The notes under the pieces: model-generated
What the model saw: only the letters and a program-made list of their open reading frames with translations
Databases searched by the model: none
What the model was told of the DNA's origin: nothing
In this document: piece after piece, positions 1 to 8,481 of the stretch
Position numbering within the stretch: the first letter of the stretch is position 1
Layout: each line of letters opens with the position of its first letter
Translations under genes and position numbers: made by a program
Assembly: GCA_017427065.1 (NCBI GenBank)
Contig: JAFRTL010000018.1
Location: forward strand, 1-55,317
Reading direction: 5' to 3'
Length of the DNA stretch: 55,317 nucleotides
Source: Bacteroidaceae bacterium
GTDB lineage: Bacteria; Bacteroidota; Bacteroidia; Bacteroidales; Bacteroidaceae

Positions 1-30
1 TAAACATTAAACATTAAACATTAAACATTG
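1..30. repeat. Heptamer tandem repeat, TAAACAT x4
   Basis: Four perfect TAAACAT heptamers open the window. This is an A-variant of the ATTGAAC heptamer array found again at 3220-3250 and 27076-27106. It lies upstream of the pseudouridine synthase gene in non-coding DNA. Such AT-rich heptamer arrays are common between genes in Bacteroidales; no function is visible. Confidence 0.8.
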
Positions 31-49
31 TGAATTTTGCGATTTAGCG

Positions 50-82
50 AGAGCAGAGTGATGCTTGTATCAGCTCTGCCGA
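50..82. repeat. Intergenic inverted repeat (GCAGAG...CTCTGC)
   Basis: GCAGAG at the left pairs with CTCTGC at the right, with an inner GAT/ATC match and a short loop. No T-run follows, so it is not a convincing terminator. It sits between the heptamer array and the pseudouridine synthase start and may be part of a dispersed extragenic hairpin element. The rest of positions 31-128 shows nothing else I recognise. Confidence 0.4.
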
Positions 83-128
83 GTGTGAGCAAAATCAAAG
101 CGAAGCTTTAATTGTGAATTGAAAACAT

Positions 129-1055
129 ATGGAAAAGAAAACACCAATGGCGCGAGCCAAGACAAGATATACGGACTATGTGGTGCGTGAGGAGATGGAG
201 CTGATGGCTTATCTGGCAAAGTTGATGCCTGAAGCCAGTCGTACGAAGTTGAAATCGCTGCTGAGCAAGCGTCTGGTGCTGGTGGATAACGTCATCACCA
301 CACAGTTCAACTATCCGCTGAAGCCTGGCATGAAGGTACAGATCAGTCGTGCCAAAGCGGGCAAGGAGTTCCACAACAAGTTCCTGAAGCTGCTCTATGA
401 GGATGCCTATATCCTCGTGGTGGAGAAGAAGGAAGGGCTTCTTTCTGTGAAGACGGATAGGGAGAAGGAGCGCACAGCGTGGTCGTTCCTCACGGAATAC
501 CTGCAGAAGAGCGACCGCAAGGCTCAGGCGTACGTGGTGCATCGACTGGACAGGGATACCTCGGGCATCATGATGTTCGCCAAGGATGAGAAGACGCAGC
601 GTACCCTGCGTGACAACTGGCACGAGATAGTGTTCGACCGTCGCTATGTGGCTGTGGTGGCTGGTGAGATGGAGAAGGATGCTGGCAAGGTGGAATCGTG
701 GTTGACGGACAAGAAGCTCTATGTGCATTCCTCTCCTGTAGATGACGGTGGACAGTATGCGTTGACGCACTATCGCACCATCAAGCGTGGCAATGGTTAC
801 TCACTCATGGAGCTGAAGTTGGAAACGGGACGCAAGAACCAAATCCGCGTACACATGGCTGATTTGGGGCATCCTGTGATAGGCGACGGGCGCTATGGAG
901 TGGATGACCAGAATCCGCTGGGACGATTGGCGCTGCATGCCTTCAAGTTGTGTTTCTATCATCCCGTGACACGAGAGCCCATGCAGTTCGAAACACCCTA
1001 CCCTGCTGACTTCAAGCGTCTGTTTATGAAGAGTGCACCTGAAAAGGAAGATTAG
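129..1055 (+). CDS. RluA-family RNA pseudouridine synthase
   Basis: This 308-residue protein probably isomerises specific uridines in rRNA or tRNA to pseudouridine. Residues about 25-75 look like the S4 RNA-binding domain. The family signature HRLDRDTSG starts at H138, making D141 the expected catalytic aspartate. A later LETGRKNQIRVHMADLGHPVIGD stretch (around residues 235-257) is the usual RluA C-terminal block. An internal ATG seven codons in (147) is an alternative start. The gene is convergent with the patatin gene and overlaps its stop by 4 nt. The exact target (RluA, RluC or RluD type) cannot be assigned from sequence alone. Confidence 0.9.
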   Translation: MEKKTPMARAKTRYTDYVVREEMELMAYLAKLMPEASRTKLKSLLSKRLVLVDNVITTQFNYPLKPGMKVQISRAKAGKEFHNKFLKLLYEDAYILVVEKKEGLLSVKTDREKERTAWSFLTEYLQKSDRKAQAYVVHRLDRDTSGIMMFAKDEKTQRTLRDNWHEIVFDRRYVAVVAGEMEKDAGKVESWLTDKKLYVHSSPVDDGGQYALTHYRTIKRGNGYSLMELKLETGRKNQIRVHMADLGHPVIGDGRYGVDDQNPLGRLALHAFKLCFYHPVTREPMQFETPYPADFKRLFMKSAPEKED

Positions 1056-1909
1056 GATGGGGAGATGGATAGCTGGGACGCTATCTCATACCCTTCCTCA
1101 TACAAGGCTGACAACTTACGAGTGTCTCGCTCTATGCGATCCACCTCGATAGGTTTTTGAGGGCGTATCACGGTGATGCGCCCTTCGTCTTCCAAACGCT
1201 CCACGAGGTCGAGCTGCTGATTATAGACGATGCTACGCATGACCAAGGCCTCACGGATGCGTGGATAATCCTTATAGATAAAGGGTGGTATCTTGAACTT
1301 ATGCTGCTTCTTGCGATAGCCACGATTGCGCGTGAGAATCACCACGGCCTTCTTATAGCCCTGACTGAAGGCGCGCTCCACAGGAATGCTATCCGTGATG
1401 CCACCATCGAGCATGGGCTTTCCATCGACATAGGCAATGGGGCACACGAAAGGCAAGCTACAGGAGGCCTTCGCGATGTCGATAATACGCGCCTCACTGT
1501 GCTTCTCTTCCCAATATTCTGGAAGCCCCGTGACACAGTTGGTAGTCACCATCTCAAAGCGATCGGGGGTAGCAGCATACGTGGCATAGTCGTAAGGAAT
1601 GATATGCTCAGGGAAATCACCAAACATGAGGTTGAAATCCATGATATTGCGCTGCTTCACCAAGTATTTAAGTCCGATGTATTGATATTGTTCCAGGAGG
1701 TCGATATTGGCTTTCTTGGCACGCCCACGCTGGCGCGACATAAAGGAAAGTCCGTTGCTGGCACCTGCACTCACGCCAATGGTATAAGGGAAATGAAGAC
1801 CACGATCCAAGAAGTTGTCGAGCACCCCCACGGTAAACACGCCACGCATGCCCCCACCCTCAAGCACCAGTGCCGTTTCTGAATCTATTTGCAAGTTTAT
1901 CTGATTCAT
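1052..1909 (-). CDS. Patatin-like phospholipase
   Basis: This is a 285-residue serine lipase of the patatin/RssA family, expected to hydrolyse acyl esters of phospholipids. The oxyanion-hole glycines (LEGGGMRG, residues 16-23), the nucleophile elbow GVSAG with S47, and the DGG motif with D168 complete the Ser-Asp dyad. No signal peptide is visible, so it is probably cytoplasmic. It has its own promoter in the divergent region shared with the C1 peptidase. Its 3' end overlaps the convergent pseudouridine synthase gene by 4 nt. Confidence 0.9.
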   Translation of the reverse strand: MNQINLQIDSETALVLEGGGMRGVFTVGVLDNFLDRGLHFPYTIGVSAGASNGLSFMSRQRGRAKKANIDLLEQYQYIGLKYLVKQRNIMDFNLMFGDFPEHIIPYDYATYAATPDRFEMVTTNCVTGLPEYWEEKHSEARIIDIAKASCSLPFVCPIAYVDGKPMLDGGITDSIPVERAFSQGYKKAVVILTRNRGYRKKQHKFKIPPFIYKDYPRIREALVMRSIVYNQQLDLVERLEDEGRITVIRPQKPIEVDRIERDTRKLSALYEEGYEIASQLSISPS

Positions 1910-1946
1910 TAATAAACAATCTGATACAATATTTCACTTTTTAATG

Positions 1947-1954
1947 CAAAGATA
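1947..1954 (-). promoter_or_regulatory. -7 box of the patatin promoter
   Basis: Read on the minus strand this is TATCTTTG, an exact match to the Bacteroidetes -7 consensus TAnnTTTG, 37 nt upstream of the patatin ATG. No good -33 TTTG is seen at the usual distance. Confidence 0.6.
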
Positions 1955-1976
1955 ACAAATATTACAATTTAATGCC

Positions 1977-1984
1977 TATCTTTG
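1977..1984 (+). promoter_or_regulatory. -7 box of the C1 peptidase promoter
   Basis: TATCTTTG on the plus strand, 37 nt upstream of the peptidase ATG, matches TAnnTTTG exactly. It is back to back with the patatin -7 box, 22 nt away. The -33 region is poor. Confidence 0.6.
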
Positions 1985-2021
1985 CAACACTTTGAGTAAA
2001 AACTATCAAAATTTATAGGAA

Positions 2022-3218
2022 ATGAAGAAAGCATTATTGTTTGCTGCTGCTGGCCTTCTGAGCCTCAGCACATTGGCACAAGCCCCTGCTGAAGACGGGT
2101 TCAAGTTTACCGTTGTGAAGCAAAACCCTATCACCAGCATTAAGAACCAAGCCAGCGCTGGTACCTGCTGGTGCTATTCTACCTTGGCTTTCCTGGAGTC
2201 AGAACTCATCAAGGCTGGTAAGGGCACTTACGATTTTTCTGAGATGTACATCGTAGAGAACACGTATTATGATCGCGCTCAGGCTGCTGTACGTACTCAT
2301 GGTGATGTGTCTTTCTCACAGGGTGGTTCATTCTATGACGTTCTTTATGGTATGGAGCACTTCGGCCTCATCCCTGAAGCTGAGATGCGTCCAGGTGTGA
2401 TGTATGGTGACACACTGAGCCGTCACTCTGAGCTCTCTGCTGTAACTGACGCTATGGTAGCTGCCATCGCCAAGGGTCGCAGTCGTAATCTGCAAACTGA
2501 TCCTGATGGCAACTGGATGTGGCTCAAGGCCGTGAAGGCTGCTCACGAGGTATATCTGGGCAAGGCTCCTGAGACTTTCACCTATCAGGGCAAGACTTAC
2601 ACTCCGAAGTCATTCTTTGAGAGCACTGGTTTGAAGGCCAGCGACTATATCTCTCTGACTTCTTATACACACCACCCATTCTACGAGCCATTCGTACTGG
2701 AGATTCAGGACAACTGGCGTTGGGCACAGAGCTACAACCTGCCTATCGACGAGCTGATGGAGGTATTCGACTATGCCATCAATCAGGGCTACACCATCGC
2801 TTGGGGTTCTGACGTGAGTGAGGAAGGTTTCAACCGTCAGGGTATCGGCGTATTGCCAGACATTGAGAAGGTAGCCGAGGAAGCTGGTAGCGACATGGCT
2901 CACTGGCTGAATCTGCCTGCTGCTCAGCGCAATGTAACTGACAAACCGACTCCACAGAAGTGGGTGACTCAGGCAGAGCGCCAGAAGGCTTATGACAACT
3001 GGGAAACTACAGACGACCATGGCATGCAGATCTACGGCATCGCTAAGGATCAGAATGGTACCGACTACTACATGGTGAAGAACTCATGGGGTAAGACTGG
3101 TAAGTACGATGGTATCTGGTACGTTTCTAAGGCTTTCGCTCGCTACAAGACCATGAACATCGTGGTGAACAAGAAGGCTGTGCCTAAGAGCATTTTGGAC
3201 AAGCTGGGAGTGAAATGA
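2022..3218 (+). CDS. Secreted papain-like cysteine peptidase (C1B, bleomycin hydrolase type)
   Basis: This 398-residue protein starts with a clear signal peptide (residues 1-21, MKKALLFAAAG then LAQA). The papain-type catalytic set is present: oxyanion Q43, nucleophile C49 in GTCW, H333 in DDHGMQ and N354 in KNSWG. The long insertion between Cys and His and the overall length fit the aminopeptidase C/bleomycin hydrolase branch. Such proteins in Bacteroidales probably trim peptides in the periplasm. It is transcribed alone, from a promoter divergent to the patatin gene, and a strong terminator follows. Confidence 0.92.
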   Translation: MKKALLFAAAGLLSLSTLAQAPAEDGFKFTVVKQNPITSIKNQASAGTCWCYSTLAFLESELIKAGKGTYDFSEMYIVENTYYDRAQAAVRTHGDVSFSQGGSFYDVLYGMEHFGLIPEAEMRPGVMYGDTLSRHSELSAVTDAMVAAIAKGRSRNLQTDPDGNWMWLKAVKAAHEVYLGKAPETFTYQGKTYTPKSFFESTGLKASDYISLTSYTHHPFYEPFVLEIQDNWRWAQSYNLPIDELMEVFDYAINQGYTIAWGSDVSEEGFNRQGIGVLPDIEKVAEEAGSDMAHWLNLPAAQRNVTDKPTPQKWVTQAERQKAYDNWETTDDHGMQIYGIAKDQNGTDYYMVKNSWGKTGKYDGIWYVSKAFARYKTMNIVVNKKAVPKSILDKLGVK

Positions 3219-3219
3219 C

Positions 3220-3250
3220 ATTGAACATTGAACATTAAACATTGAACATT
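3220..3250. repeat. Heptamer tandem repeat, ATTGAAC x4.4
   Basis: Four heptamers (one with A instead of G) plus a partial fifth begin two bases after the peptidase stop codon. The motif and copy number match the array inside the DUF1015 gene at 27076-27106. Confidence 0.85.
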
Positions 3251-3253
3251 ATA

Positions 3254-3290
3254 GAAGGGCTGTCGCATTAGCGGCGGCCTTTCTTTTTTA
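3254..3290 (+). terminator. Rho-independent terminator of the C1 peptidase gene
   Basis: A 13-bp stem (three G-U pairs) with an ATTA loop spans 3254-3283 and is followed by CTTTTTTA. It lies 36 nt after the stop codon. Confidence 0.85.
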
Positions 3291-3296
3291 CGCGGG

Positions 3297-3312
3297 TGCG
3301 CGTGCATGCGCG
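3297..3312. other. 16-nt alternating pyrimidine-purine tract
   Basis: TGCGCGTGCATGCGCG alternates pyrimidine and purine without exception. It sits between the peptidase terminator and the etf promoter, in otherwise AT-rich DNA. Such tracts are prone to form Z-DNA under negative supercoiling; a role here is speculative. Confidence 0.6.
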
Positions 3313-3328
3313 AAAATCATTCAATATT

Positions 3329-3360
3329 TTTGGCTTTTCGCTTGAATATTCGTAACTTTG
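3329..3360 (+). promoter_or_regulatory. Promoter of the etfB-etfA-acd operon
   Basis: A -33 TTTG (3329-3332), a 20-nt spacer and a -7 TAACTTTG (3353-3360) give a full match to the Bacteroidetes primary sigma consensus, 60 nt before the etfB ATG. Confidence 0.85.
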
Positions 3361-3419
3361 CAGCCAAATTTGTCGAAAAAGGCAATCAAAGTTGAATTTA
3401 ACTTTAATCTTATAAATAA

Positions 3420-4313
3420 ATGAGTTTGAAAATTGTTGTTCTGGCAAAGCAAGTACCCGACACCCGCAATGTGGGGAAAGATGCCATGAAAGCTGACGGA
3501 ACCATCAACCGTGCAGCGCTTCCCGCCATTTTCAACCCTGAGGACCTCAACGCTCTGGAGCAGGCCCTCCGCTTGAAAGATGCCTTCCCTGGCTCAACGG
3601 TGACGATGCTCACCATGGGTCCTGGACGTGCAGCGGAAATCATTCGTCAAGGACTATATCGTGGTGCTGATGACGGCGTATTGCTGACCGATCGTGCATT
3701 CGCAGGTGCCGATACATTGGCTACCTCTTATGCCATCGCTACCGCTATCAAGAAAATGGGAAACTGTGATGTGATTCTTGGCGGTCGCCAAGCCATCGAT
3801 GGTGATACTGCTCAGGTAGGTCCACAGGTGGCTCAGAAGTTGGGTCTTACCCAGGTGACCTATGCTGAGGAAATTCTCTCACTGGATGAGAAGAATCGTC
3901 GCATCACCATTCGTCGTCACATTGATGGTGGAGTGGAAGTGGTGGAAGCTCCTCTCCCACTGGTGATCACCGTGAACGGAAGCGCAGCGCCTTGCCGTCC
4001 TTGCAATGCCAAGCTGGTGATGAAATATAAGCGTGCTATGGGTGGTTTGGAGAAGGCCGACCTTGCTAAGCAGGGTGTAGAGTTGCCTTACGCCGACCTT
4101 TATGCAGAGCGCCCATACCTCAATCTGACGGAATGGACAGTGGCCGACATCGATGCTGATGTGGAGCAATGCGGTCTTAGCGGTTCGCCTACCAAGGTGA
4201 AAACCGTGCAGAACATCGTCTTCCAAGCTAAGGAGAGCCAGACGCTCACTGCTAAGGACGAGGATGTGGAAGGTTTAGTTAAAGAATTGTTGGACAAGAA
4301 GATCATCGGCTAA
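3420..4313 (+). CDS. etfB: Electron transfer flavoprotein beta subunit
   Basis: This 297-residue protein is the EtfB/FixA subunit, which binds AMP or a second FAD and pairs with EtfA to shuttle electrons from acyl-CoA dehydrogenases. The N-terminus (VVLAKQVPDT) and the GGRQAIDGDTAQVGPQ block near residues 120-136 are typical. It is longer than mammalian EtfB (about 255 residues), as in FixA/CarD-type anaerobe proteins. It is first in a tight operon: etfA starts 6 nt later and the dehydrogenase 2 nt after that. Whether this pair bifurcates electrons to ferredoxin cannot be decided by eye. Confidence 0.95.
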   Translation: MSLKIVVLAKQVPDTRNVGKDAMKADGTINRAALPAIFNPEDLNALEQALRLKDAFPGSTVTMLTMGPGRAAEIIRQGLYRGADDGVLLTDRAFAGADTLATSYAIATAIKKMGNCDVILGGRQAIDGDTAQVGPQVAQKLGLTQVTYAEEILSLDEKNRRITIRRHIDGGVEVVEAPLPLVITVNGSAAPCRPCNAKLVMKYKRAMGGLEKADLAKQGVELPYADLYAERPYLNLTEWTVADIDADVEQCGLSGSPTKVKTVQNIVFQAKESQTLTAKDEDVEGLVKELLDKKIIG

Positions 4314-4319
4314 GGAATT

Positions 4320-5342
4320 ATGAACAACGTATTTGTATATTGCGAGATAGAAGGCACCACCGTGGCCGAAGTATCTCAGGAGTTGCTGACCAAAGGCCGC
4401 AAACTCGCCAACCAACTGAACGTAGAACTCCATGCCGTTGTGGCTGGTACCGATATCAAGGGGAAAGTAGAAGAGCAGATTCTGCCATACGGCGTCGATA
4501 AGCTCTTTGTCTTCGATGCCCCTGAGTTGTTCCCATACACCTCAGCGCCTCATACAGACATTCTGGTAAATCTCTTCAAGCAGGAGAAACCTCAGATCGC
4601 GCTCATGGGTGCTACCGTGATAGGTCGCGACCTCGGTCCTCGTGTATCTTCTTCACTGACCAGCGGTTTGACTGCCGACTGTACCCAGTTGGAGATTGGT
4701 GACCATACGGACGTGAAGACAGGTACAGAGTATAAGAATCTGCTGTATCAGATCCGTCCTGCATTTGGTGGTAACATCGTGGCTACCATCGTGAATCCCG
4801 ACCATCGTCCTCAGATGGCTACCGTGCGTAGTGGTGTGATGCAGAAAGCCCTATATGAAGGCAACTGCCGTAAAGAGGTGGTTTATCCAGAGGTTAGCCA
4901 ATATGTAAGCCCTGAAGCTTTCGTGGTACATGTATTGGAGCACCGTGTAGAGGCAGCTAAGCACAACCTCAAGGGTGCCAAGATCGTGGTAGCTGGTGGT
5001 TATGGCATGGGCAGCAAGGAAGGTTTCGACATGCTCTTCGAGTTGGCCAAGGTACTTCATGGTGAAGTAGGTGCCAGTCGTGCCGCTGTAGATGCAGGTT
5101 TCTGCGACCATGACCGCCAAATCGGTCAGACAGGTGTTACAGTGCATCCAAAGGTATATATCGCCTGCGGTATCAGCGGACAGATTCAGCACATTGCAGG
5201 TATGCAGGATTCAGACATCATCATCTCTGTGAACAGCGATCCAGAGGCGCCTATCAACAAGATTGCCGATTACGTGATCTGTGGCACCGTGGAAGAAGTG
5301 GTTCCAAAGCTGATTAAGTATTACAAACAAAATTCGAAGTAA
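4320..5342 (+). CDS. etfA: Electron transfer flavoprotein alpha subunit
   Basis: This 340-residue protein is EtfA/FixB. The C-terminal FAD-binding domain shows the family pattern GASRAAVDAG, then QIGQTG, then ACGISGQIQHIAGM, and the terminal NSDPEAPI stretch. It forms a heterodimer with the preceding EtfB and would accept electrons from the dehydrogenase encoded next. Spacing of 6 nt upstream and 2 nt downstream indicates one transcript. No N-terminal ferredoxin domain is present, unlike some bifurcating EtfA proteins. Confidence 0.95.
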   Translation: MNNVFVYCEIEGTTVAEVSQELLTKGRKLANQLNVELHAVVAGTDIKGKVEEQILPYGVDKLFVFDAPELFPYTSAPHTDILVNLFKQEKPQIALMGATVIGRDLGPRVSSSLTSGLTADCTQLEIGDHTDVKTGTEYKNLLYQIRPAFGGNIVATIVNPDHRPQMATVRSGVMQKALYEGNCRKEVVYPEVSQYVSPEAFVVHVLEHRVEAAKHNLKGAKIVVAGGYGMGSKEGFDMLFELAKVLHGEVGASRAAVDAGFCDHDRQIGQTGVTVHPKVYIACGISGQIQHIAGMQDSDIIISVNSDPEAPINKIADYVICGTVEEVVPKLIKYYKQNSK

Positions 5343-5344
5343 CT

Positions 5345-7057
5345 ATGGCCAATTATTATAGTGACTATCCTGAGCTCAAGTTCCACCTCACCCACCCGCT
5401 CATGGAGCGCATCGTGGAACTGAAGGAGCGCGGCTATGCCGACAAAGAGCAATATGAAGATGCGCCTGTTGACTACAACGACGCCATTGAGAACTATGAC
5501 CGCGTGCTGGACATTGCTGGCGACATCGCTGCCAATATCATTGAACCTAACAGTGAGAGCGTAGACATCGAAGGTCCACACCTCGTGGACGGACGCATGG
5601 TATATGCTGAGAAAACCAAGGAGAACCTGGCTGCTACTATCAAGGCAGGTCTCAACGGTGTGCCTATGCCTCGCCGCTACGGTGGCTTGAACTTCCCTAC
5701 CGTTCCTTATTCTATGGCTTCTGAAATCATCTCTGCCGCCGATGCTGGTTTCCAGAACATCTGGTCACTGCAGGATTGCATCGAGACGCTGTATGAGTTT
5801 GGTACTGAGGAGCAGCGTCAGCGCTACATCCCTCGCGTATGCCAGGGCGAGACCATGTCTATGGACCTTACTGAGCCAGATGCTGGTTCTGACCTTCAGC
5901 GCGTGATGCTTAAAGCCACTTACGATGAGAAGGAAGATTGCTGGCGTCTGAACGGCGTGAAGCGCTTCATCACCAATGGTGACTCTGACATTCACCTCGT
6001 ATTGGCTCGTTCAGAGGAAGGTACTCGCGACGGTCGTGGTCTTTCTATGTTCATCTACGACAAGCGTCAAGGTGGTGTGACCGTGCGCCACATCGAGCAT
6101 AAGCTCGGTATCCACGGCTCTCCTACGTGTGAGTTGGTTTACAAGAACGCTAAGGCAGAGCTTTGCGGTGATCGTAAATTGGGCCTTATCAAGTACGTCA
6201 TGGCTTTGATGAACGGTGCCCGTCTGGGTATTGGTGCACAGAGCACAGGTGTAAGTCAGGCAGCTTACAACGAGGCACTGAAGTATGCTCAGGAGCGTCG
6301 TCAGTTCGACAAGGCCATCATTGAGTTCCCTGCTGTGTATGACATGCTGGCACGTATGAAGGCTAAACTCGATGCTGGTCGTAGCATCCTTTACATGACT
6401 TCACGCTATGTGGATATCTATAAGGCACTGAACGACATCAGTCGCGAGCGTAAGCTCACTCCAGAAGAGCGTGCAGAGCAGAAGAAGTACAGCCGCTTGG
6501 CCGATGCCTTCACTCCTCTCTGCAAGGGTATGACTTCTGAATATGCTAATCAGAACACTTACGACTGCATTCAGATTCACGGAGGTTCTGGTTTCATCAT
6601 GGAGTATAAGTGCCAGCGTCTTTATCGCGATGCCCGTATCCTCTCTATCTACGAGGGTACCACACAGTTGCAGGTAGTGGCTGCTATCCGTTACATCACG
6701 AATGGTACATACCTCTCTATCATCCGCGAGATGCTGGGTGCTGAGGTAGCTCCTGAGTTCAAGGCATTGCAGGATCGTCTGGCTGCTCTGGCAGATCGCT
6801 ACGAGGAGGCCATCAACCTGGTGAAGGATCAGGGCAACCAAGATGTACAGGATATTCTGGCACGTCGTCTCTATGAGATGACTGGTGGACTGGTAATGAG
6901 CCTTCTGCTGCTCGACGATGCCACTCGTGCACCAGAGCTGTTCACTAAGAGCGTGAATGTGTATGTGCGTCTGATTGAGGGCGAAGCTAATGGCCACTAC
7001 GACTTCATCAAGAACTTCCGTGCGGAAGATATGGAGTATTACAAGCCAGAGTGCTAA
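5345..7057 (+). CDS. Acyl-CoA dehydrogenase, long C-terminally extended form
   Basis: This 570-residue flavoenzyme oxidises an acyl-CoA, or reduces an enoyl-CoA, using EtfAB as electron partner. Family marks are MDLTEPDAGSD (around residues 175-185), the KRFITNGD strand, the RRQFDKAI block and IYEGTTQLQ with the expected catalytic base E437. It is about 190 residues longer than short-chain dehydrogenases, with an insert near residues 350-385 and a helical C-terminal domain. The operon carries no thiolase, hydratase or CoA ligase, so the substrate is not shown by context. A strong terminator follows. Confidence 0.9.
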   Translation: MANYYSDYPELKFHLTHPLMERIVELKERGYADKEQYEDAPVDYNDAIENYDRVLDIAGDIAANIIEPNSESVDIEGPHLVDGRMVYAEKTKENLAATIKAGLNGVPMPRRYGGLNFPTVPYSMASEIISAADAGFQNIWSLQDCIETLYEFGTEEQRQRYIPRVCQGETMSMDLTEPDAGSDLQRVMLKATYDEKEDCWRLNGVKRFITNGDSDIHLVLARSEEGTRDGRGLSMFIYDKRQGGVTVRHIEHKLGIHGSPTCELVYKNAKAELCGDRKLGLIKYVMALMNGARLGIGAQSTGVSQAAYNEALKYAQERRQFDKAIIEFPAVYDMLARMKAKLDAGRSILYMTSRYVDIYKALNDISRERKLTPEERAEQKKYSRLADAFTPLCKGMTSEYANQNTYDCIQIHGGSGFIMEYKCQRLYRDARILSIYEGTTQLQVVAAIRYITNGTYLSIIREMLGAEVAPEFKALQDRLAALADRYEEAINLVKDQGNQDVQDILARRLYEMTGGLVMSLLLLDDATRAPELFTKSVNVYVRLIEGEANGHYDFIKNFRAEDMEYYKPEC

Positions 7058-7085
7058 GCGAAACAGATACGTTCGACTATATAAG

Positions 7086-7124
7086 AAAGCTCCTCCCCTT
7101 CTTAAGGGAGGAGCTTTTATTTTT
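7086..7124. terminator. Rho-independent terminator after the etf operon
   Basis: A perfect 12-bp stem (7086-7097 with 7106-7117) and an 8-nt loop are followed by a T-rich stretch on the plus strand. It may also stop transcription arriving from the convergent metallochaperone gene, since the minus-strand side is moderately T-rich. Confidence 0.9.
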
Positions 7125-7144
7125 AGCCCATAGGCGTGAGCATA

Positions 7145-8434
7145 TTATTTCACCAGACACTTATCCAATTCACGAGCAATGGCTTCCTTGTCGAGATGTT
7201 GGCCGATAAATACCAACTTCTGCATGCGGTCACCATAACGCTCGTCCCAATCGCGGCGAAGCGCTGGTTCTCGCTCCATAAGGCGATAGAGTTCCTCTTC
7301 AGGCATAGTGGCATACCACTGACCAGCATTGCGCAAGGATACTTGCTTACCTGCCTGCTCGAAGACATAGCATGTCTCACGCTCATCGCTGAAGTAGCAC
7401 AAACCCTTGGCACGAATCACGCTCTTTGGCCACTTGCGGGCTACAAATTCATCAAAGCGTGCTAAGTCGAAAGCCTCGCGACGGAAATACACATAAGTAC
7501 CAATGCCATATTCCTCTGCTTCACCCTCCTCGTGATGGTGATGATGGTGGTGGTGATGTCCATGATCTTCATGGTCGTGTTCATGCTCATCATCATCGTC
7601 GTCATCGTGATGATGATGGTGTTCATGCTCATGTTCGTAGTGGTCATCGTCGTCATCATCGTCATCGTGGTGATGATGCTCTTCCTCCTTATACTCAGAT
7701 TCTACCTCGCTGATCCAAGTGGCAGAAGTAGCCACCTTGTCGAAATCGAACATGTGGGTGTTAAGTATCTTGTCAAACTCCACGTCACCGTAGTTACAAG
7801 GGATAATCTCTGCCTTTGGCTGCAAAGCACGGACAATTTGTGTCAAGCGTTCCAGCTCCTCAGGACTTACCTCACGTGCCTTGTTGAGCAGCACAATGTT
7901 GCAGAACTCTATCTGCTGAATTACCAGATTCTCGATGTCCTCTTCTTCGATATTCTGTTTGAGAAGATCTAATCCACCAGCAAACTCATCCTTCATGCGC
8001 AACGCATCCACCACGGTGACAATGCAGTCGAGTCGTGGAAGGCCATCAGCAGCATATTGTGGCATAAGATCGGGAATAGAGCAGATAGTTTGTGCGATGG
8101 GAGCAGGTTCGCAAATGCCGCTTGCCTCAATCACGATGTAGTCGAAGCGCTGCATACGCAGTATGTCATGCAACTGCTCCACAAGATCCATTTTCAGTGT
8201 GCAGCAGATACAACCGTTTTGCAAAGCCACAAGGCTGTCGTCTTTCTGCCCCACTACCCCATCTTTCTCTATAAGAGTGGCGTCGATGTTTACCTCACCT
8301 ATATCGTTCACTATGACGGCAAACTTGATGCCGCGTTCATTAGTCAGAATTCTATTGAGCAACGTGGTCTTTCCACTGCCCAGATAACCTGTCAGCAAAA
8401 GTACAGGTGTTTCCATTTTCATCTTTATTTCCAT
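7145..8434 (-). CDS. COG0523 (CobW/ZigA-like) GTPase metallochaperone with a His/Asp-rich insert
   Basis: This 429-residue G3E GTPase has the P-loop GYLGSGKTT (residues 16-24), the metal-binding C75-I-C77-C78 motif, a central NKAR guanine-specificity motif and a C-terminal CobW domain. Between the domains, roughly residues 245-305, lies a tract almost entirely of His, Asp and Glu, expected to bind zinc or another divalent metal. Such proteins deliver metal to client enzymes under limitation. The DNA for the insert is a near-repeat of CAT and GAT codons, so its length could vary between strains. ATGs at codons 5 and 7 are alternative starts. Confidence 0.9.
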   Translation of the reverse strand: MEIKMKMETPVLLLTGYLGSGKTTLLNRILTNERGIKFAVIVNDIGEVNIDATLIEKDGVVGQKDDSLVALQNGCICCTLKMDLVEQLHDILRMQRFDYIVIEASGICEPAPIAQTICSIPDLMPQYAADGLPRLDCIVTVVDALRMKDEFAGGLDLLKQNIEEEDIENLVIQQIEFCNIVLLNKAREVSPEELERLTQIVRALQPKAEIIPCNYGDVEFDKILNTHMFDFDKVATSATWISEVESEYKEEEHHHHDDDDDDDDHYEHEHEHHHHHDDDDDDEHEHDHEDHGHHHHHHHHHEEGEAEEYGIGTYVYFRREAFDLARFDEFVARKWPKSVIRAKGLCYFSDERETCYVFEQAGKQVSLRNAGQWYATMPEEELYRLMEREPALRRDWDERYGDRMQKLVFIGQHLDKEAIARELDKCLVK

Positions 8435-8453
8435 CTTAATTAGTTTGAGGCTG

Positions 8454-8461
8454 CAAAGTTA
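8454..8461 (-). promoter_or_regulatory. -7 box of the metallochaperone promoter
   Basis: TAACTTTG on the minus strand matches TAnnTTTG, 20 nt upstream of the ATG. A correctly spaced -33 box is not seen. I see no Zur-like palindrome. Confidence 0.5.
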
Positions 8462-8481
8462 CAAAAACTTAGGCAAAAACC

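Noticed and set aside
7426-7972. Met/Val/Ile-rich frames on the plus strand over the His/Asp tract
   Set aside because: They are translations of the CAT/GAT codon repeats in other frames.
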